Part shown: positions 23,816 to 33,015 of the stretch, in pieces
Numbering within the stretch: the first letter of the stretch is position 1
How the letters are laid out: every line of letters begins with the position of its first letter
NCBI RefSeq assembly: GCF_010500865.1
Contig: NZ_JAAAWN010000022.1
Span: forward strand, 1-64,000
Length of the DNA stretch: 64,000 nucleotides
Source of the DNA: Alteromonas profundi
GTDB taxonomy: Bacteria; Pseudomonadota; Gammaproteobacteria; Enterobacterales; Alteromonadaceae
Direction of reading: 5' to 3'
Notes under the pieces: model-generated
Databases searched by the model: none
The model's input: only the letters and a program-made list of their open reading frames with translations
What the model was told of the DNA's origin: nothing
Made by a program: the position numbers and the translations under genes

Positions 23816-25855
23816 TTGAAGAAGTCAGTATTTATTGGCGCAGTTTGCGCGTTATCTAGCACCGCAGTACATGCACAAGCAACAAATGTAGAAGACACAC
23901 AGGATATTGAACGGGTTTCAATTGTCGGGGCTTCTACCAACTTAAGTGTTACCGCTGAAGACATTGAGCAGTTTCAGGCCAATGATTTGGCTGATATTTT
24001 TCGTGAGTCACCATCGGTAAGTGTGGGTGGCTCGGTAGGCGTTGCGCAGAAAATTTTCGTGCGCGGCTTAGAAGATGCTTATCTAAACATTACGGTTGAT
24101 GGCGCTCAGCAAACCTCAACCCTATTTCACCATATTGGTCGTGTAACCTTAGATCCTGACTTGTTAAAGCAAATTGATGTGCAAGCTGGAGCCGGTGAGG
24201 CAACCAGTGGCCCTGGTGCTATTGGCGGTGCTATTCGTTTTAAAACGAAAGATGCGAGCGATCTTCTGCGCGACGATGAACGTTTTGGCGGCCGTGTAAA
24301 AGCCAGTTACTTTAGTAACGACGGCACCCGATACAGTGGCAGTGTTTATGGCAAGCTAAATGAAGATTGGGGCGTGCTAGGTTATTACAGCACCTCAGAT
24401 AGAGACAACATGGAAGACGGCGACGGCAATGAAATTTATGGTACCGCCGCCGACCAAGACTTGTTATTCGTAAAAGCCAGCGGCAACCTCACTGAAAACC
24501 AATATGCGTCACTAAGCTATGAAAAGCGTGAGGAAGAAGGTGAATTTTCGGCAAGGCCCAATTGGGTTGTGCTAGAAGGCGCAGCGTTGTATCCCAGTGA
24601 AGCTGAGCGTGACACTTTAGTAGCAAATTACCGTTTAGACTATAGCGCTATGGTGTACTTAGAAGCCACAGCGTACAACACCTCTTCGTCATTTAGAGGA
24701 GGTCGCTTTGATTGGTTGGCAAACATCGACACTTATGGTTTTGATATTCGCAACACCAGTGAAACGACAAACCATGTATTTACCTACGGCGTAGATTACC
24801 GCAACGACGAAGTGGAAAGCGGCCCGGCTGAGGGGGCTGTAGAAAATGCAGAAGAGGGCAGTGTGCTAGGAGTCTATGCCCAAGCCCATAGCGCGATAAA
24901 CCCAGAACTCACATTAAGCTATGGTGTGCGCTTCGATGACTATGACTTCCAGCAAGACATATTACTTGATGAATATTACGGCGACCCGGTCACCGATGAG
25001 CCTTCAGGGCTAAACGACAGCGAAGTAAGCATGAATGTTGGGCTTACCTATCAACTGTCAAAGGCCTGGAAATTAGCCCTTGGTTATGCCGAAGCCGCCC
25101 GAGGAAAAGAAATTGGCGACGGGTTTACCATTGACGAATACTTGTATGACGGTAGCGATGTTCCGGTTGTAGGTAATAATGTGGTGCCGGAAACCGTGGC
25201 CAATATTGAAGGGGCAATTGAATATCAAGCTGATGACGTGCACGCGAGATTCACGGTATTTGAAAGCACAATCGATGATGTGATTTTTAGCGGCTTTGAA
25301 GGCGACTCGGTTTACAATAATATCGGCGACCTGGAATCAAGTGGTTTTGAATTTGATATTGCTTACGCATTGGGTGATGCAAACATATTCTTTGGTTACT
25401 CTAGCGTGGATACTGAGCTATCCCCGCGCGCTGATTTGTACAATGTTGAATACGATACCATCGACCTTAACGGCTATGAATTTGTTGGCCTAGGGAATAG
25501 TCGCGGCGATACATGGGTGTTGGGTGTTGACTATGATATTAACACCGACCTCAACGTAGGTATCAATATTACACGGGTCAATTCACTTACCATAGAAACC
25601 CTGCATCAGGCTTTGCAGAATGGTTGGACCGATTCATTGTACAACCTAAATAAACCTAGCTACACCACGGTTGATGTGTATGGGCAATGGTTTGTCAGTA
25701 ATAACTTCAAGGTCAACCTCGCGGTGACGAATCTGTTTGATGAAGCCTATATCGATCATTCGAGTGTCGGTGATTACAGTGAGGTGTTCGGGAGCGTCAT
25801 TGGGCCAAAAGAAGCGGGTAGAGATATTCGAGTATCAGTAAGCTACAACTTCTAA
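23816..25855 (+). CDS. TonB-dependent outer-membrane receptor
   Basis: A 679-residue receptor. It has a signal peptide ending VHA, then a plug domain (about residues 35-155): SVTAEDIEQFQANDLADIFRESPSVSVGG, KIFVRGLEDAYLNITVDG, and GEATSGPGAIGGAIRF. A 22-strand barrel follows, closing with the C-terminal GPKEAGRDIRVSVSYNF, whose last Phe is the usual barrel-assembly signal. The start is a TTG at 23816, with GGGAG 6 bases upstream; the nearby ATG at 23803 is in another frame. It is followed 8 bases later by a PepSY membrane protein. The ligand is probably an iron complex, judged by the neighbours. Confidence 0.92.
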   Translation: MKKSVFIGAVCALSSTAVHAQATNVEDTQDIERVSIVGASTNLSVTAEDIEQFQANDLADIFRESPSVSVGGSVGVAQKIFVRGLEDAYLNITVDGAQQTSTLFHHIGRVTLDPDLLKQIDVQAGAGEATSGPGAIGGAIRFKTKDASDLLRDDERFGGRVKASYFSNDGTRYSGSVYGKLNEDWGVLGYYSTSDRDNMEDGDGNEIYGTAADQDLLFVKASGNLTENQYASLSYEKREEEGEFSARPNWVVLEGAALYPSEAERDTLVANYRLDYSAMVYLEATAYNTSSSFRGGRFDWLANIDTYGFDIRNTSETTNHVFTYGVDYRNDEVESGPAEGAVENAEEGSVLGVYAQAHSAINPELTLSYGVRFDDYDFQQDILLDEYYGDPVTDEPSGLNDSEVSMNVGLTYQLSKAWKLALGYAEAARGKEIGDGFTIDEYLYDGSDVPVVGNNVVPETVANIEGAIEYQADDVHARFTVFESTIDDVIFSGFEGDSVYNNIGDLESSGFEFDIAYALGDANIFFGYSSVDTELSPRADLYNVEYDTIDLNGYEFVGLGNSRGDTWVLGVDYDINTDLNVGINITRVNSLTIETLHQALQNGWTDSLYNLNKPSYTTVDVYGQWFVSNNFKVNLAVTNLFDEAYIDHSSVGDYSEVFGSVIGPKEAGRDIRVSVSYNF

Positions 25856-25863
25856 ACACTCTT

Positions 25864-26988
25864 ATGGCAATAGCAAAAACAGTGAAAAGGTGGGTCTTCT
25901 GGACTCACCTTATTTTGGGTTTAGTGGCGGGGATTTTTATATTTCTTATGTCACTAACTGGGTTTCTATTAACTTACGAACGTCAGTTTATCGAACTTGA
26001 CGAAATGCGATACCGTGTGGATGTACCCCAGAACCAGCAAAGGCTCTCCACCGATGATATTGTCGATAAGCTTCAAGCACTACACCCTGAAACCCCCCAT
26101 ATTTACGTACGTTGGGTAAACAGGGAAGGTGCGGCCGTGCCTGCCTGGGCAGGGCGTAACAGCTACTTATTCCACCCCTATAGCGGTGAGATTTTAAGAG
26201 AAGGGGAGGGCAATGTGGCGCTGGTGTTTCATTGGCTTACCAACCTTCATCGATACTTACTGTTAAAAGGTGAGCTTAAAGGCATAGGGAAAACGGTGAA
26301 TGGCTACGCTAATTTAGTGTTTATTTTCCTTATTGTCAGTGGTGCGTATCTTTGGTTGCCCAATAAATTGCGCCTTGCATCATTTAAGCAGCATCTTTGG
26401 TTTCGTCACCATTACACCAATCGCCATCATCGCCGTCGACAGTGGCATTTGGTGCTGGGCGTGTGGAGCATTCCTGTTCTTTTCATTATTGCCATTACCG
26501 CCACTTTGTTTCATTTCTCTTGGGCAAATAACGCGTTATATGGTTTCTTTGGTGAGCAGGAGCCGCCACGTGAACAGCATGAAGAAGTAACCTCGTTGTC
26601 CTTAGATGTGGTTGACTACGAAACTCTTTTTCTTGCCGCTCAAAATCATGCAAACAGCAACGATTACGACGATTGGTATTCAATGTGGATGGAAATAGGA
26701 GAGCACGAATACGAAGCGCGCTTTTTTATTGATAAAAGCATAGGACATAGGCAGTCAATGTCGTACTCGCTTTACTTCGATACCCGCAGCCCCGAGGTCA
26801 CAAAGGTGTTAAGGAAAGAAGATTGGAGCCGAGGTGGGCAAGCATGGGGCACCGCGCGTTTTCTGCATACCGGAGAACATTTTGGTTTCATTGGTCAAAC
26901 TATCGCAGGGTTGTTTTCATTGCTGGCGTGTTACCTTGTGTACACCGGCTTTATGTTAGGCATTAAACGCCTGATAGCCTCTAAGTAG
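25864..26988 (+). CDS. PepSY-domain inner-membrane protein
   Basis: A 374-residue PepSY_TM-family protein with four main membrane helices: one at 12-36 (HLILGLVAGIFIFLMSLTGFLLTYER), one near 150, one near 200 (HLVLGVWSIPVLFIIAITATLFHFSW) and one at the C-terminus. PepSY-like regions lie between. His residues in HWLTNLHRYLLLKG and RRRQWHLVLGVW could bind haem. This family is often paired with TonB receptors for siderophores and is thought to reduce Fe(III). It starts 8 bases after the receptor's stop and is probably co-translated. It converges with the sensor kinase gene. Confidence 0.9.
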   Translation: MAIAKTVKRWVFWTHLILGLVAGIFIFLMSLTGFLLTYERQFIELDEMRYRVDVPQNQQRLSTDDIVDKLQALHPETPHIYVRWVNREGAAVPAWAGRNSYLFHPYSGEILREGEGNVALVFHWLTNLHRYLLLKGELKGIGKTVNGYANLVFIFLIVSGAYLWLPNKLRLASFKQHLWFRHHYTNRHHRRRQWHLVLGVWSIPVLFIIAITATLFHFSWANNALYGFFGEQEPPREQHEEVTSLSLDVVDYETLFLAAQNHANSNDYDDWYSMWMEIGEHEYEARFFIDKSIGHRQSMSYSLYFDTRSPEVTKVLRKEDWSRGGQAWGTARFLHTGEHFGFIGQTIAGLFSLLACYLVYTGFMLGIKRLIASK

Positions 26989-27006
26989 AGGCCATTAAAC
27001 AGGCCG

Positions 27007-28422
27007 TTATACTGACGCTTGTGTAGTTGACGTAGCGTTGATAGGAAGTGAAATGGCTATGGTAAGGCCGGCGGTGTCATCGATACGATTATGTGCACTA
27101 ATTTCCCCGCCAACGGCATGCACCTGACGTTGTGCGAGTGCTAGTCCCATACCATGGCCGCGGTTCTTCTGCGAATGTGCCGCCGCCTCACCTTCGCCTC
27201 GCATTTTGGTGGCTGTTCTAGACTTTTCAACACGGAAGAAAGGTTTGAATATATCGTCGCATAGGGCATCTGGCACGCCTGGGCCGTTATCAGAGATAGT
27301 TAACGAATAGGTGTTGTGCAATTTCTTGAGATGCACACTCACTGCTTTTTCCAGTGGTGTATAGCGAAGGGCATTGCGAATAATGTTTTCTATAGCTTGG
27401 CCTAACGCTACTTGGCTACTGTTGTCTATCATGGCCTGCTCGGGCAAATCACAATGCAGCATATTGTGAGGGTATTCAAATTTTGCATCGTCGCAAATAA
27501 CATTGATAAGCTCGACTAAATCGAAGGTCTCAGTGTTAAGGCTAGGAAGCTCCGTTGACAGCCACGAAAAAGTTAAGGTGTCTTCCACTAAACTTCGCAT
27601 AGTACTGGCTTCATAACGCAGCCGTTCTAATGCTTGGGCCTGATTAAGGTTTTGCTCTACAAAGTCTACCGCCATATCAATACGCGCCAAGGGGGTGCGT
27701 AATTCGTGGGAAAGGTCGGCTAAAAGTTGACGTTGATTTTGAATCAGGCTGCTGGTGCGATCAGCCATTTTATCAAAGGTAGCGGCGATATCTGTGAGTT
27801 CATCATGTCGTTTAGGTAAGAGCGGTGTCACCCTAGCATCCAACTTCCCATCGCTGAATTCCTGTGTCGCTTTTTCAAGCCGTTTCAGGGGGCGCATCAC
27901 ATGTTGATACACCACATACGTAAGCAAACAAAGAAGAATAAGTGGCAGGGCTATTTGCAGTAACAGCCGAAACATCATTAAAAAGGCACCAGGGCGCATA
28001 CGCTGGGGAAGCTGTATCAACAAGTGGGTGGCATCATCCACAAAGGGCACTTCCATAATGGGGTTTTGGGCAAAATAGAGGTGAATTTTCCATTCCACCC
28101 CACGGCCTAATTGAAAGTAATCAGTGAACAAGGGCACTAATTCACTGTCAGCAAAAGGGGTTATCTTAGAGGTGACTACGCCGGCCCACGTCTTCTCCTG
28201 TAGTTGGATGTGCTTGATATATTCGGCTAAGGCGTCTTCACCTTGGGTAAGGTAAATATGCTCAGCCTGTTTGCCATAATTAAGCAGTGTTTGCTGGTGG
28301 GTATCGGCAATAAAGCTCATGCTGGTTTCGGTATGATTTGTTAACCAATCTATGGCTAAAAACAGCACTACTGTGCCCAATCCAATGATGGCCCACAAGC
28401 GCCATAACAGTTTGTTTTTCAT
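27007..28422 (-). CDS. Sensor histidine kinase
   Basis: A 471-residue kinase. A membrane helix (about 6-26) leads into a periplasmic sensor region (about 30-150), a second helix (about 155-180), HAMP (QHVMRPLKRLEKATQEFSDGKLDARV), HisKA with the H box LLADLSHELRTPLARI, and HATPase with IIRNALRYTP, DNGPGVP and GHGMGLALAQRQVHAVGG. The ATG at 28422 overlaps the response-regulator stop as ATGA, so the pair is coupled; the longer frame from 28461 is unlikely. It probably senses iron or envelope state, since a Fur box precedes the operon. Confidence 0.92.
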   Translation of the reverse strand: MKNKLLWRLWAIIGLGTVVLFLAIDWLTNHTETSMSFIADTHQQTLLNYGKQAEHIYLTQGEDALAEYIKHIQLQEKTWAGVVTSKITPFADSELVPLFTDYFQLGRGVEWKIHLYFAQNPIMEVPFVDDATHLLIQLPQRMRPGAFLMMFRLLLQIALPLILLCLLTYVVYQHVMRPLKRLEKATQEFSDGKLDARVTPLLPKRHDELTDIAATFDKMADRTSSLIQNQRQLLADLSHELRTPLARIDMAVDFVEQNLNQAQALERLRYEASTMRSLVEDTLTFSWLSTELPSLNTETFDLVELINVICDDAKFEYPHNMLHCDLPEQAMIDNSSQVALGQAIENIIRNALRYTPLEKAVSVHLKKLHNTYSLTISDNGPGVPDALCDDIFKPFFRVEKSRTATKMRGEGEAAAHSQKNRGHGMGLALAQRQVHAVGGEISAHNRIDDTAGLTIAISLPINATSTTQASV

Positions 28423-29108
28423 GAAAGTCGATAGCCTTTTCCGTGTACTGTCGCTAAACAATCGCAGGGCATCCCGGCTTCTATCAGCTTTTTCCGCACA
28501 CGACTAAGGTGCATATCTAGGCTTCGGTCATATCGACTGAAAGGCCGGTCTAACACACATTGATAGAGAAACGCTTTGCTAAGTATTTCGCCTTGGTTTT
28601 CCGCAAGTGTCCATAGTAGCCTAAACTGTATTGGCGTGAGTTCGAGGGTGAGTTGCCCAATGTTCACGCCTTGATTTACTCTGTTTAGCTGTAAATCACC
28701 TATCTGTAGTTTACTGGGCTGTGAATGCGCCGCCACGTCTCGGCTGCTACGGCGCAATAATGCCTCTATGCGAAGCAACATTTCAGTGAAATTGAACGGT
28801 TTAGGAAGGTAGTCGTCTGCCCCTGTTCGATAGCCCTCAATCCTTTCTTGCTCGGCCCCTGAAGCGGTAATCATCATTACCGGCGTTTGCTTCTTTTTTC
28901 TGAGTTGATTAAGCACCGATAAGCCATCTAACGAAGGAAGAAGGATATCTAATAAAACAAGATCGAAGCGTTGTTGCAACGCGGCCAGTAACCCTTTTTG
29001 CCCGTCCTGACACTGACTAATAGTAAAGCCACTATCTTCGAGCAAATGCGCTATCTGATCGCTAAGCGTAGTATCATCTTCAATGATAAGGATGCGGGCC
29101 GCAGACAT
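28419..29108 (-). CDS. OmpR-family response regulator
   Basis: A 229-residue regulator. The receiver domain (1-120) has the acidic pair at E10-D12, phospho-acceptor D54 (VLLDILLPSLDG) and the KPF lysine (YLPKPFNFTEM). The C-terminal winged helix (130-229) has ELTPIQFRLLWTLAENQGEILSKAFL and the recognition helix DRSLDMHLSRVRKKL. It overlaps the kinase gene by 4 bases. A strong Fur-box match lies about 40 bases upstream. The target may be the TonB receptor and PepSY pair that converges on the operon. Confidence 0.92.
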   Translation of the reverse strand: MSAARILIIEDDTTLSDQIAHLLEDSGFTISQCQDGQKGLLAALQQRFDLVLLDILLPSLDGLSVLNQLRKKKQTPVMMITASGAEQERIEGYRTGADDYLPKPFNFTEMLLRIEALLRRSSRDVAAHSQPSKLQIGDLQLNRVNQGVNIGQLTLELTPIQFRLLWTLAENQGEILSKAFLYQCVLDRPFSRYDRSLDMHLSRVRKKLIEAGMPCDCLATVHGKGYRLS

Positions 29109-29143
29109 GTAAGGTTAATAAATTAAATGAATATAAAATCAAT

Positions 29144-29162
29144 GTTATTGATAATCATTTTC
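29144..29162 (-). promoter_or_regulatory. Fur box before the two-component operon
   Basis: GTTATTGATAATCATTTTC matches the 19-base Fur consensus at 16 of 19 positions, including an intact GATAATCATT core. It lies 35 bases before the response-regulator start codon, where it could block the promoter when iron is plentiful. Confidence 0.75.
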
Positions 29163-29251
29163 ATTTGCAAGTGGTGAGATGAAATTTCTCATTCATTTTT
29201 AGCGTAATCATCAAAAACTTATTTGATAAAAGCGCCGGGTGTTACTAATTG

Positions 29252-30154
29252 CTACGAGGGGCCGGGTATTAGCTGTGGCCCATGTTCCTCATACCAATTT
29301 AGCCAGGTTAGCGTTGTAGCATTAGGCTTAGCCAACCAATGCATTTTTAACTCAGCGTGAAGGTGTGTTTTAAGAGGAATAAACGTACATCCCTGCGTAT
29401 GAAGGTTTTGAATACAAGATGGCACTAACGCAACACAACGAGAGCTGGCGATTTCAGTTAAAAGTGCCTGCATAGATGTAGGCTCGCTCACCACACTGGG
29501 TTTTAACTGCTGGTAGTGAAACGCGGCCATTAAACTGTCGAACAAACTGGGTGCATGGGCCCGTGCAAACAAAATTAGTGAGTACTTAGCGATAGTCGTT
29601 AAGGGTAAAACAGTATGTTTACTTAGCGGGTGATCATGGGCGACCACAGCGCAAATAGGGTCATCAATAATGTGTTTCTCTTTTAACAATCCCTCATGTG
29701 TTTTTTCTATTGGGCGAGAAAAGCCAATATCTATAGCGCCCTCGGTGAAGGCTTGCAGCTGCTGCGATACTGTCATTTCATCAAGTTTTACGGTTACCCC
29801 GCTATTTATATCCGTAAAGCTACGCAGCAACTGGGGAAGAAAGTGAACGCAAGCAGAACTTAGATACCCTATGCGCAGCAAACCTTTTTCGCCGCTTTGT
29901 ACTAACTGTGCATCTTCTTTGGCTACCTCACAGTGTTTTAGAATAGCCTGGGCGTGCTGTAAAAAACGTTCGCCGGCAGGGGTTAGCTCAACAGTTCTCG
30001 TATTTCTCGCTAACAAGGTAACAGTAAGATCACCCTCCAGTGCGGTGATATGACGGCTTATCGCACTTTGCCCTGTATGCAGTCGTGTAGCGGCATGAGA
30101 AAAACTTTTACACTGGGCAACCTCAACAAATGTCTTTAAATGCTTAAAATTCAT
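29252..30154 (-). CDS. LysR-family transcriptional regulator
   Basis: A 300-residue LysR regulator. N-terminal HTH: FKHLKTFVEVAQCKSFSHAATRLHTGQSAISRHITALEGDLTVTLLARNTRTVELTPAGERFL. The effector domain (about 90-290) begins GLLRIGYLSSACVHFLPQLLRSF. It diverges from an MFS transporter gene, a common regulator-target pair, with a palindrome between. No strong ribosome site. Confidence 0.92.
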   Translation of the reverse strand: MNFKHLKTFVEVAQCKSFSHAATRLHTGQSAISRHITALEGDLTVTLLARNTRTVELTPAGERFLQHAQAILKHCEVAKEDAQLVQSGEKGLLRIGYLSSACVHFLPQLLRSFTDINSGVTVKLDEMTVSQQLQAFTEGAIDIGFSRPIEKTHEGLLKEKHIIDDPICAVVAHDHPLSKHTVLPLTTIAKYSLILFARAHAPSLFDSLMAAFHYQQLKPSVVSEPTSMQALLTEIASSRCVALVPSCIQNLHTQGCTFIPLKTHLHAELKMHWLAKPNATTLTWLNWYEEHGPQLIPGPS

Positions 30155-30182
30155 AGTTATGTCAAAGTAAGATAAGTAGTGC

Positions 30183-30215
30183 GTATTTATATCATTTAAT
30201 ATAAGTAATAAATAC
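30183..30215. promoter_or_regulatory. Palindrome in the LysR-MFS divergent region
   Basis: GTATTTAT (30183-30190) and ATAAATAC (30208-30215) are exact inverted copies 17 bases apart in the 132-base gap between the two start codons. LysR regulators bind spaced dyads in this position. AT-rich, so chance is not excluded. Confidence 0.5.
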
Positions 30216-30286
30216 CGCTAGAGTAATGCCTTTGAGTAAGCGCGATCTATTAATTGCGTAGCACACAAGCATGACGATGAGGTTTT

Positions 30287-31461
30287 ATGACAGCGTTTAA
30301 CACCCAATCCTATTCTCTTTCACGTTATGGTGAATATTCTCTACTGGTTTCCGCCATGTTAACCATTATGGTGGGCGCTGCTATCGCACCCGGTTTAACG
30401 ACAATCTCAACACAACTAGGTGTACAAGAATACGCGCCATTACTTATCACTACGCCTGCATTGGGCGCTATTTTGTTCGCACCTTTGTTTGGGCGTCTTA
30501 TTGATAAAATTGGCGCTAGAAGGACACTGCTAATAAGCTTATGGGGCTACTTTATTTTTGGCTGTGCCGGCGCTTTTTAAACGGACCATTGGCGCTAGGT
30601 GTCGATCGTATTTTGTTAGGTGGGTTTACCGCAGGTCAAATGGCGGCGGGAACGGCGGTCATCTCTCAGTGGTTTCATGGGCCAAAGCGGCTCTCTATGA
30701 TAGCAAAACAAGGTATGGCGATAGAGCTAGGTGGCGTTATCTTCCTGTTCTTCGGTGGTTTGTTAACTGAGCTACATTGGCAAGCGCCCTTTCTTATTTA
30801 TGCTTTAGCGCTAGTTTGCGCGCTATTTGTATCAGCCTGTGTTCCAAAAGCTGAACCGCTATCAACACCGCAAGCCAGTGTCACAAAGCCGCAACGTTTA
30901 CCCTCACAAGCCGTGCCCCACAGCCCTTCAGTTGTGCCCATAATGGCCTTTACAGTTATGGCTATGAGCTTATTTTTTAGTATGTTTATCATGCTACCAG
31001 AACATTTGGCCGGGCTTGGTTTTGGGGAAGCTGAAACAGGGTATTTATTGTCTTTTATTTCATTTATCGCGGTTTTGTCGGCCATGCTTATGCCCAAAAT
31101 AGTGGCGCGTGTTGGCAATAAAATGACACTTGTTATTGCCTTTGTTGCCTACGGGTTGGCGCACGGACTATTTGCGAGCACCAACGTACTTGTACTTATT
31201 ATTGCCGGGGCTATAGCCGCGGGTGTAGGGTTTGGATTCTCGATACCGGTACTTAATCATAGAACGGTAGAAGTGAGTAGCGAGGAAAATAGAGGAAAGT
31301 ACTTATCGTACTTTGCAATGGCAGTGTTTTCTGGTCAGTTTCTTACCTCAGCACTTGACTTTATTCCATTGACGCTTACGCAGCTCTTTCTCGTTTGTGG
31401 TTTGCTCGCTTTTATCTTCGCTGTTGGCACAAAATTAAGCCGCTTCGACGCAAAGGATTAA
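30287..31461 (+). pseudogene. MFS transporter gene with a frameshift
   Basis: The reading frame from 30287 gives the first 97 residues of an MFS transporter (two helices, then DKIGARRTLLIS, the loop 2-3 motif) and stops at 30580 after GAF. The next frame (-1) continues LNGPLALGVDRILLGG... to 31461 with about ten more helices. The break falls at a run of five T bases (about 30573-30577). Six T bases would restore one 391-residue protein of normal MFS size. It resembles the CynX/NimT or general MFS_1 group. Either a real deletion, a sequencing error or ribosomal slippage. The adjacent LysR regulator would control it. Confidence 0.8.
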
Positions 31462-31945
31462 TGCCAGTTGTAAAATGATGTGTATTTTTTTTGTACAGCT
31501 GGCAGAAGTGCTTGGTAGTCTGCTATGTTTAAACGCGTGGTGAGAAGTGAATAGAATGCTTAACTTTCAAGTATATAAAGGCTGTTCTCTTGAGACGCAA
31601 ATTATTAAGTGTTTTAATACCCGCCGTTAAAAAGCGAGCTGTTGCAGAAAGCTGTTACTGCAACCAGTAAAAAGGACACACGCTTTTTACGATAACCCAT
31701 TGTTATAAATGGGGAATGCGATAACTATAAAGCATTGGTGGTAATATACTTCGTTACTGAAGGGTTACCACATGGCGCTGTAGTGGGATACCTAAGAATG
31801 CGCTAAAGCATCACTACGTATAAATTTTGCTACCGGATAACAATAAAATGATTGCTATAGTTTTCGTACTGACTCAAGGCTCGCAGAAGCCAAACTTTTA
31901 ATCAGAGTAAAAACACTGTGTTTATCACAGTTGTTGGGGACCACT
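31462..31945. other. Intergenic stretch with nested inverted repeats
   Basis: About 480 bases without a clear gene. Near the MFS stop, GCCAGTTGTA (31463-31472) and TACAGCTGGC (31494-31503) form a hairpin with one mismatch. At 31629-31688 two nested stems occur: outer arms AAAAAGCG and CGCTTTTT, inner arms GTTGCAG and CTGCAAC. A further hairpin, GTGGTAA (31738-31744) with TTACCAC (31765-31771), follows. An unrecognised structured RNA or decayed repeat is possible. Confidence 0.4.
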
Positions 31946-32185
31946 ATGAAACAGCAATTACTATGCGCCGTATCGGCCGTTATTTTTTCTTCCTCCGCGT
32001 TAGCCAATGGCGGATTTGAACCTAACCCAAAAGCCTGCGTAAACGTAGGAAAAGAAATTAGCCGTGTAAGCACCGAAATGAAGGTCGCTAAATCGGGTAT
32101 TCAAAAGTCATGGTTAAAACGTCAACTTGGCGCGTTAGAAACCAAACGTTCACATTGTTCTACTAAAGGTTTTGGTATTCGCTAA
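31946..32185 (+). CDS. Small secreted protein, DUF1090-like
   Basis: A 79-residue protein with a signal peptide (to about residue 21, SALA) and a charged, helical mature part with two Cys residues (KACVNVGKEI and RSHCSTKGFG). The pattern of a helical protein with a Lys-rich, Cys-spaced core recalls short DUF1090-type periplasmic proteins, but I am not sure. The ATG at 31946 is preferred over an upstream TTG. GGGGACC lies before it. Its 3' end overlaps the converging HAD gene by 23 bases. Confidence 0.6.
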   Translation: MKQQLLCAVSAVIFSSSALANGGFEPNPKACVNVGKEISRVSTEMKVAKSGIQKSWLKRQLGALETKRSHCSTKGFGIR

Positions 32186-32852
32186 TTAGTGTATTGGCTA
32201 ACTCTGTTAGCGTACTTAGCGAAAAATCTGGGGGCAAACCTAAAGGATACATAGCCTTACCAGGGCGTTCGATGAACGTTGTTTGCAATCCCGCCGCCTT
32301 TGCGCCGCTTACATCCCACCCGTGAGCGGCGATCATCATTGCCTCACTTGGTAGTGCCTTAACTTGTTTACATGCCCAATGATATACCTTTGCATAAGGT
32401 TTATAGGTAAAGATAGATTCGGTGCTGAGTATATGGTCAAAGAGGTGATCAATTTCTGCAAACTGCAGCTGTGCTTCTAACCCTTTGATAGATGAATTCG
32501 AAAGCGCCACTAACGTAAACCCTTTCTTTTTTAACGAACTCAGCGCTGGTTTTACGTCGCTATGGGGCGGCAATGCGGTTATGTATTTTTTTATCGTTTG
32601 TTTGGCTTTAGACTGGCTAACCTCGATATTTTTGGTATGGGCAACCATAACAAGGGCAGATGCGCCAATATCGATAAAATCATGAAACTGACCAGAAGCA
32701 ATATCGACCAAGGAGTGATGTAGCAAGGTAGCAAACCACAGATCTACCAAGGATTCATCGCCATTTAATACAGGCGCCAACCCTTGTTTCATGTGGGTCA
32801 TATCAAGTAGGGTTTCGTTAATATCGAAAATTAGCACCTTTGGCAATGCCAT
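32163..32852 (-). CDS. Type II haloacid dehalogenase (HAD superfamily)
   Basis: A 229-residue HAD enzyme. The first motif, LIFDINETLLD, holds the nucleophile Asp; motif 2 is VALSNSSIKGLEAQLQF; a Lys (KPYAKVYHWA) and the acidic motif AAHGWDVSGAKAAG follow. These are features of 2-haloacid dehalogenase type II. The ATG at 32852 has GGGAG upstream; the longer frame adds a non-homologous 13 residues. Likely hydrolyses a 2-haloalkanoate or related acid. The gene ends inside the converging small-protein gene. Confidence 0.88.
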   Translation of the reverse strand: MALPKVLIFDINETLLDMTHMKQGLAPVLNGDESLVDLWFATLLHHSLVDIASGQFHDFIDIGASALVMVAHTKNIEVSQSKAKQTIKKYITALPPHSDVKPALSSLKKKGFTLVALSNSSIKGLEAQLQFAEIDHLFDHILSTESIFTYKPYAKVYHWACKQVKALPSEAMMIAAHGWDVSGAKAAGLQTTFIERPGKAMYPLGLPPDFSLSTLTELANTLISEYQNL

Positions 32853-33015
32853 GCACAGCTCCCTATTTAACCATAAATTGCAAAAGCGCAACGGCTTTAC
32901 CGTTACGTTACCTACCTTTGTAATACCACTAGCTTAGCAATTTAGATGAGCGGAACGAGTAAATTACGCCTAAAGGCTGTTTAAATGCTACCAGTACCTT
33001 TATATCGCGCCCGGG

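Noticed and set aside
30570..30582. Classic TTTAAAC slippery heptamer in the MFS gene
   Set aside because: The heptamer is not in the zero frame needed for simultaneous slippage; only simple T-run slippage or a deletion fits.
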